From contig CAWCPX010000015.1 of assembly GCA_963797605.1 (NCBI GenBank), positions 1 through 64,000 on the forward strand: a stretch of 64,000 nt of DNA, written 5' to 3'. A program made the translations under genes and the position numbers. Shown in pieces: positions 58,977 to 64,000 of this stretch (positions within the stretch are counted from its first letter, which is position 1; every line of letters starts with the position of its first letter). The stretch is from DASQPR01 sp963797605 (lineage in GTDB: Bacteria; Actinomycetota; Actinomycetes; Mycobacteriales; Micromonosporaceae). The notes beneath the pieces were generated by a model. It made no database searches. It was not told the origin of the DNA and was given only the letters and a program-made list of their open reading frames with translations.

Positions 58977-59183
58977 TCACACGGCGACGAGGCGGACCTT
59001 TTCGGCCTGCGGACCCTTCTGGCCCTGTCCGATCTCGAATTCGACCCGTTGGCCGTCACTGAGCGTTTTGTAACCATCCATGTCGATCGCGGAGAAGTGC
59101 ACGAACACGTCGTCACCGCCGTCGACCGCGATGAAGCCATAGCCCTTTTCGCTGTTGAACCACTTAACTGTGCCCTCGGCCAC
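58977..59183 (-). CDS. CspA-family cold-shock protein
   Basis: A 68-residue single cold-shock domain: GTVKWFNSEKGYGFIAVDGG (RNP1 KGYGFI) and DVFVHFSAIDMDGYKTL (RNP2 VFVHF). It binds single-stranded RNA or DNA and melts secondary structure. The GTG at 59183 gives the usual VAEGTVKW start; a longer ATG start at 59192 is less likely. A single gene with a terminator hairpin. Confidence 0.92.
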   Translation of the reverse strand: MAEGTVKWFNSEKGYGFIAVDGGDDVFVHFSAIDMDGYKTLSDGQRVEFEIGQGQKGPQAEKVRLVAV

Positions 59184-59319
59184 CCTGCACACATCCTCAC
59201 GTCGCTCGATCGATACCGGTGACTAATCGGCACGTTAACACCAACGTTCAGAGCGCGCAGCCCACCAAAACGTGGTTATTCGATGGTCCACGACGGCCAC
59301 GGAGGGTAGGACTACCAGG

Positions 59320-59826
59320 GTGGACGACGACCTCATCATCCGACGCGTACGCCCGACCGACGCCAGCGCGATCCGCGCACTGCGGCTGGAGATGCTGGCC
59401 GATGCCCCGCTGGCCTTCATCACCACGCTCGCTCAGGCCGCCGAGATGCCGCACGAGGAGTGGGTCGGGCGGGCCACCCGGGCGTCGTCGGGCATGCAGA
59501 ACGCGCAGTTCGTGGCGGAGACGTGCGGCCGTCTGGTCGCATCGGCGGCCGCCTTCGAACACCCGTCGGACCCGGCCCGTACGCTGCTCGTGGCCGTTTA
59601 CGTGAGCCCGAGTCACCGGGGTGGCCCGACGCTTTCGGCGATGGTCGAGGCGGCCGCGGCATGGTCCCGCGAAGCCGGCCGGCCGACGCTCGAGTTGGAA
59701 GTGGTCACGACGAACGGCCGGGCCGTCCGGGCCTACGAGAAGCTGGGCTTCCGGCCGGAGGGCGGGTTGGTGTCGCACCCGACGATCGCGAGCCTGCATG
59801 AGCAGGTGATGACCCGGCCAGCGTGA
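59320..59826 (+). CDS. GNAT-family N-acetyltransferase
   Basis: A 168-residue acetyltransferase from GTG 59320. The acetyl-CoA-binding loop is VSPSHRGGPTLSAMVEAAA (about residues 100-120), which departs from the usual RGxGxG. The C-terminal LELEVVTTNGRAVRAYEKLG is the canonical strand-helix of GNAT enzymes. The substrate is unknown. It is divergent from the cold-shock gene and convergent with PaaN. Confidence 0.85.
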   Translation: MDDDLIIRRVRPTDASAIRALRLEMLADAPLAFITTLAQAAEMPHEEWVGRATRASSGMQNAQFVAETCGRLVASAAAFEHPSDPARTLLVAVYVSPSHRGGPTLSAMVEAAAAWSREAGRPTLELEVVTTNGRAVRAYEKLGFRPEGGLVSHPTIASLHEQVMTRPA

Positions 59827-59839
59827 GCCGGCCGGGTCA
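59810..59839. terminator. Bidirectional terminator between GNAT and PaaN genes
   Basis: TGACCCGGCC (59810-59819) pairs with GGCCGGGTCA (59830-59839) around a 10-base loop. It includes the GNAT stop and lies 7 bases before the PaaN stop. It can serve both strands. There is no T-run. Confidence 0.65.
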
Positions 59840-59845
59840 CCCGCG

Positions 59846-61531
59846 TCAGATGTGGCGCCGCGACTGCACGATGCGGAAGCGGTTCGACACGTAGGCGCCG
59901 TCGGTCAGGGCCGCGTTAGCCGCCGCGTTGGCGCCACTCGCGTGGAAGTCCGAGAACGCGGCCGACTGGTTCACGAAGACGCCACCGGTCAGGTTGCAGG
60001 ACAGGTGTACGCCGACATCGAGCGTCGCCTCCTCCATCGCGTCCAGCACCGCGCCGCTCGTCGAGTAGACCGCCGCTGTCAACGCGCCCTTGCGGCCGAC
60101 GATGTTCCGGAAGAGCGCGAGGCTCTGCTCGGTCGAGTCGGTCGCCACGATGAACGAGATCGGCCCGAACCACTCGCTGTCGAAGGTGCCGACGTTCGCC
60201 GCGTCCTGGACGAGCAGGAGCGGAGTGCGAACGACCGCGTCCGGGTAGGTCGGATGCTTCACCTCGCGCGAGTCGAGCAGCACCTGCCCGTGCGACCGGG
60301 CGGCCTCGATGCGCTGCACGACCGAGTCGCTGACGATCGCGCCGGTCAGCTCGACCGCCCGGGCGTCGTCGCCGACCAGCTTGGCGACCGCGCCCGCGAT
60401 GCCGGCGGTCACGTCGTCGAAGCTGATGTGCCCGGACTCGGTGTCGATGCCGTCGCGCGGCACGAAGATGTTCTGCGGCGTCGTGCACATCTGGCCGCTG
60501 TAGAGCGTCAGCGAGAAGGCGATGTTGCGGCACATGCCGGCGAAGTCGTCGGTCGAGTCGACCACGATCGTGTTGACGCCGGCCTTCTCGGTGTAGACGG
60601 ACGCCTGGCGCGCGTTGTCTTCGAGCCAGTTGCCGTAGCCTGTCGAGCCGGTGAAGTCGACGATCTTGACCTCGGGCCGCACCGCCAGCGTGGACGCGAG
60701 CGCCTCCCCGGGTGCTTCCGGCGCGAGCAGCACCAGGTTGGGGTCGAAGCCGGCCTCGGCCAGCACCTCGCGCGCGTACTTCACGGTGATGGCCAGCGGC
60801 AGCACGGCGCCCGGGTGCGGTTTGACGATGACCGCGTTGCCGGTCGCGAGCGAGGCGAACAGGCCCGGGTAGGAGTTCCACGTCGGGAAGGTGTTGCACC
60901 CGATCACGAGCCCGATGCCACGCGGCACGACGTGGAAGGTCTTGCTCATCCGCAGCGGCCCGGCCTGCCCGGCGGGCTTCTCCCACTGGGCGGTGTCGGG
61001 GTGGCGGGTCATCTCGGCATGCGCGTAGGTGATCGCTTCGAGGGCGCGGTCGAGCGCGTGCGGGCCACCGGCCTGGAACGCCATCACAAACGCCTGGCCC
61101 GTGGTGAAGTGCACCGCGTTGGCCAGCTCGAAGATGTTCGTGTGCAGCCGGTTCAGAATCTCGACGCAGACCGCGGTGCGGGTGTCGGGGCCGGCGTTGC
61201 GCCACGACGGCATCGCCGCCTGCGCTGCCGCGATCAAAACATCAACATCACCATGTGGGTACGTGATGCCGAGCGCGACTCCGAACGGCGATGCCTCGGC
61301 ACCGACGCGGCCGTTGGTGCCCGGCTGGTCGAGCGGGAAGTCACGGCCGAGGTAGGCCTCGAACGCGGCTTGCCCCTCGGGCGCCGCCGTCTCGCCGTAG
61401 AGCCTCGGGCTCGGTGACTCCGGATAGGCCGACCAGTACGCCCGATCGGCAATAGCAGCGTGGGCACGCTCGATCGTGGCGGCGTGCTTCATGAAGAGCG
61501 GGTGGTCCACCGAATCCTGGGTCGCAGTCAT
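59846..61531 (-). CDS. paaN: Phenylacetate-degradation protein PaaN (aldehyde dehydrogenase family)
   Basis: A 561-residue aldehyde-dehydrogenase-fold protein. The cofactor region includes VIGCNTFPTWNSYPG and GNAVIVKPHPGAVLPL, and the catalytic Cys is in LYSGQMCTTPQNIFVP. The long N-terminal extension (about 90 residues) and C-terminal CNLTGGVFVNQSAAFSDFH are typical of the PaaN family. In phenylacetate degradation PaaN oxidises a ring-opened aldehyde; other paa genes are absent here, so its pathway is inferred from family only. Confidence 0.85.
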   Translation of the reverse strand: MTATQDSVDHPLFMKHAATIERAHAAIADRAYWSAYPESPSPRLYGETAAPEGQAAFEAYLGRDFPLDQPGTNGRVGAEASPFGVALGITYPHGDVDVLIAAAQAAMPSWRNAGPDTRTAVCVEILNRLHTNIFELANAVHFTTGQAFVMAFQAGGPHALDRALEAITYAHAEMTRHPDTAQWEKPAGQAGPLRMSKTFHVVPRGIGLVIGCNTFPTWNSYPGLFASLATGNAVIVKPHPGAVLPLAITVKYAREVLAEAGFDPNLVLLAPEAPGEALASTLAVRPEVKIVDFTGSTGYGNWLEDNARQASVYTEKAGVNTIVVDSTDDFAGMCRNIAFSLTLYSGQMCTTPQNIFVPRDGIDTESGHISFDDVTAGIAGAVAKLVGDDARAVELTGAIVSDSVVQRIEAARSHGQVLLDSREVKHPTYPDAVVRTPLLLVQDAANVGTFDSEWFGPISFIVATDSTEQSLALFRNIVGRKGALTAAVYSTSGAVLDAMEEATLDVGVHLSCNLTGGVFVNQSAAFSDFHASGANAAANAALTDGAYVSNRFRIVQSRRHI

Positions 61532-61586
61532 GCCGCTATCTTGCCTCGCTTCACGTCACGATCGCGACCGGGTGCGATCATCGGAT

Positions 61587-62030
61587 ATGACAATAAGTCC
61601 GGCCGCCAGATCCCGCTGGAATTGGGTCAACGGCACGACCGTCGCCGGCATCGCATTGGCACAGGCCGCCCACTGCCGGCGCAGCCGCGGCCCGCACGGC
61701 ACGATCGTGGCGGCGCCCTATCGGCTCGCCGTACCGATGGCTAAATGTTTTGTGGTGGGAGATGTGATCTTCTGCCGCGTGTCAGCCGGCTGGCTCTTGG
61801 CGCCCGAGCAACGGGCGCTGCTGGCGCACGAGACGCGGCACACGGAGCAGTACGCGCGCTGGGGCCTCCTCTTCTGGCCCGTCTACGTCGCCGCCAGCGC
61901 CTGGTCCTACGCGCTGACCGGCTCCTCCGGCGCCCGAAACGGGTTCGAACGCGGAGCCGGGCTCACCGACGGCGGTTACGCGGCCCGTCCGATGCGCCCG
62001 GCTCTGCGGAGACTCTTCAGCAGGCCTTGA
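61587..62030 (+). CDS. Small HExxH putative metalloprotease
   Basis: A 147-residue protein from ATG 61587. It has the zinc motif HETRH in ALLAHETRHTEQYARW (about residue 80), a hydrophobic segment WGLLFWPVYVAASAWSYAL (about 93-110) and NGFERGAGLTDGG, whose Glu could be the third ligand. The same order (HExRH, helix, ERxAG) recurs in short actinobacterial proteins of unknown role. No signal peptide. It overlaps the convergent SH3 gene by 14 bases. Confidence 0.65.
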   Translation: MTISPAARSRWNWVNGTTVAGIALAQAAHCRRSRGPHGTIVAAPYRLAVPMAKCFVVGDVIFCRVSAGWLLAPEQRALLAHETRHTEQYARWGLLFWPVYVAASAWSYALTGSSGARNGFERGAGLTDGGYAARPMRPALRRLFSRP

Positions 62031-62985
62031 TCGTCACGCCTGCCGGCACGGTGACGTAGGCCGCGGAGACGTAGTTGCCGGTGCCGATGTGGTACCACGT
62101 CGACGATCTCGTGCCGGTCGTGATGAGCTGGCCCTTGACCTGGCAGTCGATGGGTAACTGCGCGTACGGGCCGGCCTCACCGACCTTCGAGTGGCTGGTG
62201 CTCGTGCCGCTGCGCACGTTCAGGCTGCCGCCGTTCGTGTGCACCTGACCCCGGATGCCACCGCCGGTCCAGAGGTACGTCACGTTGACCCAGCCGCTGC
62301 TGGACAGGCCGAGGCCGGCACGGATCGTGCCGTCGGCGAGATCGATGCCGGCCGGGTTGCGCACCTTGCGGCCGAACTGGTCCTTCCCGCCGTTGTACCC
62401 GTCCTCGTAGGCGGCCTGTGCCTCGGGTTTGCCGGTCGGCAGCTTCGTCCACGAGGTGCGTTTGATGTTCCAGTACGCGTCGCCGGTGTTCCAGGGACCG
62501 ACGTCCCACACGGGCTCGTACGCGCACCGCTTCGTCGTCGTCGAGCACACGCGCACCGAGTAGGCGTTCTTGCCCTTGGCCGACAGCGAGGTGCCCGACG
62601 GCAGCGAGACGAAGTGGTCGTTCGTCATGACCTTGTGCCCGTTCGCCGTGTAGTGGCCCACGAGCCCTTCGCGAGTCGCGTACACCTTGAAGGTCTTCGG
62701 CGTGCCCGAGCCCGCCGCCGGCGGACTCGCCGACCGCGGGCGCATAAGGCCACCGGGCACCAACGTGTTCGCCGCGTGGATAGGGCCTCCCACCTTGTCG
62801 TCATTAGGCACCGGCGCGGTCACGTTTGGATCGTCGTGCCCCCGTCCATGGGCCGGCGCCGCGACCGCGATGCCGCTGCCGGTGCCACCGACCACGACGA
62901 GCATGCCTACCGTCGCGACCGCAGCGATGCCGGTCTGGCGCATGCGGGTGCGCCAGCCGGTCTTTCCCGAGTTCGATGCGTACAT
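62017..62985 (-). CDS. Secreted protein with DPBB-like and SH3 domains
   Basis: About 322 residues from ATG 62985. A signal peptide (GIAAVATVGMLVVVGG followed by AVAAPAHG) is followed by a Pro/Ser linker. A region with SLPSGTSLSAKGKNAYSVRV and VWDVGPWNTGDAYWN looks like a double-psi-beta-barrel of RlpA or resuscitation type. The C-terminal SH3b domain reads GSLNVRSGTSTSHSKVGE and STWYHIGTGNYVSAAYV. It is likely to bind or act on the cell wall. An upstream ATG at 63030 is out of keeping with the signal peptide. Confidence 0.78.
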   Translation of the reverse strand: MYASNSGKTGWRTRMRQTGIAAVATVGMLVVVGGTGSGIAVAAPAHGRGHDDPNVTAPVPNDDKVGGPIHAANTLVPGGLMRPRSASPPAAGSGTPKTFKVYATREGLVGHYTANGHKVMTNDHFVSLPSGTSLSAKGKNAYSVRVCSTTTKRCAYEPVWDVGPWNTGDAYWNIKRTSWTKLPTGKPEAQAAYEDGYNGGKDQFGRKVRNPAGIDLADGTIRAGLGLSSSGWVNVTYLWTGGGIRGQVHTNGGSLNVRSGTSTSHSKVGEAGPYAQLPIDCQVKGQLITTGTRSSTWYHIGTGNYVSAAYVTVPAGVTIKAC

Positions 62986-63536
62986 GATCACCACGCCCCC
63001 ACAGCTCTGAGACTCGAGCGTATGGGGCAAAAGTTGCCTATTGTGGCGATTTGCGACATTTGTGGTTCTAGAGGTCCATGGTGTGGGAATAGTTATCCGT
63101 TACCCGTGGGGTTCGTGAGATCGACCGGGGTCACTGACGGCACCGTCGGTCCCGGCACGTGATCGTAGGGTCACGGCCCGACACGCGAGGGGATCAAGGG
63201 CTTGACCGTCTGACGATCTTCCAGGGAAAATTGGTCGAGAGGACGTGTCGCACAACGCCTCCGGCGCTGGGTCGCTCGGCCTCCGACGAGTCGGATTCGA
63301 GCGGCGATACGTCCTCCCGCAGACAGCATCCTGCGCGGTCTTCGGCCCGGCGTCAAGCTTTCGTCGGCCCATTTGCACAACTCACAGGCAGTTCATAACT
63401 ACGGTGCGTGTTCGCATTCGCCCATGCAAGTTGCAACCAGTTTTGCCACTCAGGCGGACCTGTATCGCACCTGGTGTGCGCAACGACTACGGTCGATGAG
63501 AACCGACTACCGAGAGTAATATGGACTCGGAAAAAA
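62986..63536. other. 550-base gap upstream of the SH3 gene
   Basis: The 63030-63110 stretch is locally AT-rich and probably holds the SH3 gene promoter. I looked for a ydaO-type riboswitch, which often precedes actinobacterial wall hydrolase genes, and did not find its conserved pieces. No other gene or repeat is supported. Confidence 0.5.
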
Positions 63537-64000
63537 TCATGAAATCAATCCGGCTGCACGGACGGCAGCGAGGGACGGCTTGACCCGATATGTCGGACCT
63601 ACTCGATCTGCCACGGCATCTAGTGTTTTGAGGCCTTCGCCGGTGTTGAAGACGACCGTCTCGCGATCCGGATCGAGCTGGCCGCTCGCAACCAACTTCG
63701 CCAGCACCGCGACCGTGACACCGCCCGCCGTCTCGGCGAACACGCCGGTCGTGGCCGCGAGCAACTCGATGCCGGCGCGGATCTCGTCATCATCGGCGTC
63801 ATCGATCCAGCCACCCGTGCGCCGGATCGTCTCCAGCGCGAAGACGCCGGCCGCCGGGTCACCGATGTTGAGCGACTTCGCGATGCCCGTGGGCTTGACC
63901 GGCGTGATGTCGTTGACGCCCGCGCGAAGGGCGGTCGCGATCGGATTGCAGCCCACCGACTGCGCGCCGAACACCCGCCAACCGTCGGCGGGCGCCTCGA
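63537..64000 (-). CDS. thrC: Threonine synthase, C-terminal part
   Basis: Only the last 155 or so residues are in the window; the 5' end and the PLP-binding Lys lie to the right. The text GAQSVGCNPIATALRAG, VKPTGIAKSLNIGDPAAGVF, FAETAGGVTVAVLAKLVASG and VVFNTGEGLKTLDAVADR matches threonine synthases, which turn O-phosphohomoserine into threonine. The stop is TGA at 63537. Its reading frame is intact over the visible part. Confidence 0.88.
   Translation of the reverse strand, partial: EAPADGWRVFGAQSVGCNPIATALRAGVNDITPVKPTGIAKSLNIGDPAAGVFALETIRRTGGWIDDADDDEIRAGIELLAATTGVFAETAGGVTVAVLAKLVASGQLDPDRETVVFNTGEGLKTLDAVADRVGPTYRVKPSLAAVRAAGLIS

Noticed and set aside
62986..63536. A possible ydaO (c-di-AMP) riboswitch upstream of the secreted SH3 gene.
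   Set aside because: None of the conserved core pieces could be found on the minus strand.

Overview
The window joins two unrelated genomes. Positions 1 to about 9210 have moderate GC, rare-codon-tolerant genes and abundant short palindromic intergenic repeats, and the gene set resembles an acidobacterium: GerMN/amidase pair, LTXXQ protein, APC permease, S9 peptidase, Tat-exported phosphoesterase, B12-binding radical SAM protein. Positions from about 9256 to 64000 are uniformly high GC and clearly actinobacterial: SepH, DUF3027, DUF2530, DUF4031, DUF4230, the actinobacterial SerC type, the XPB helicase locus, futalosine-pathway menaquinone genes and groEL behind two CIRCE operators. The genus cannot be fixed; the mix fits an uncultured soil actinomycete near the Frankiales/Micromonosporales/Jatrophihabitans-like lineages. 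The join breaks a gene on both sides, so an assembly chimera is the simplest explanation.

Single-base frameshifts are common. I count about 13 in the first 9.2 kb and roughly 20-25 in the remaining 55 kb. Where the break can be placed exactly (groEL, the MFS/mutarotase pair, the APC permease) one base too many or too few explains it, often in a homopolymer. I therefore annotate the broken genes as single genes and treat most breaks as sequence errors.

Layout. 1-9.2 kb: cell-wall amidase and GerMN protein, LTXXQ protein, permease, S9 peptidase between two copies of a long repeat, phosphoesterase, truncated radical SAM gene. 9.25-13.8 kb: a tightly coupled minus-strand acyl-CoA operon (SDR, mini-ORF, MaoC, SDR, MDR reductase, APH-like kinase, acyl-CoA dehydrogenase) behind a TetR-type operator. 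13.9-29.8 kb: cyclophilin, LigB dioxygenase, TPP enzyme, PAP2, S53 protease, serine dehydratase, DUF4230, glutaryl-CoA-dehydrogenase-like enzyme with a second coupled mini-ORF, nitroreductase, mutarotase, MFS, PdxH. 30-43 kb: citrate synthase, SerC, SepH, methyltransferase, ThpR, a MarR-MFS operon, OsmC, a 166-bp MITE-like element, DUF3027, a further MFS, MqnB-MqnD, cold-shock and HAD proteins. 44-50 kb: helicase-associated protein, XPB, HD and PNPOx proteins, DUF4031. 50-64 kb: GlpD, a polytopic-membrane subtilase, sugar porter, M19 dipeptidase, GroEL, CspA, GNAT, PaaN, an HExxH protein, a secreted SH3 protein and the end of threonine synthase.

The genes are mainly housekeeping and central metabolism (fatty acyl and phenylacetate-type catabolism, serine and B6 metabolism, menaquinone, chaperone, division). 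I found no tRNA, rRNA, CRISPR array, prophage or defence island. The most unusual items are the mini-ORF pair, the MITE at an osmC stop codon, the palindromic repeat inside the radical SAM reading frame and the membrane-embedded subtilase.
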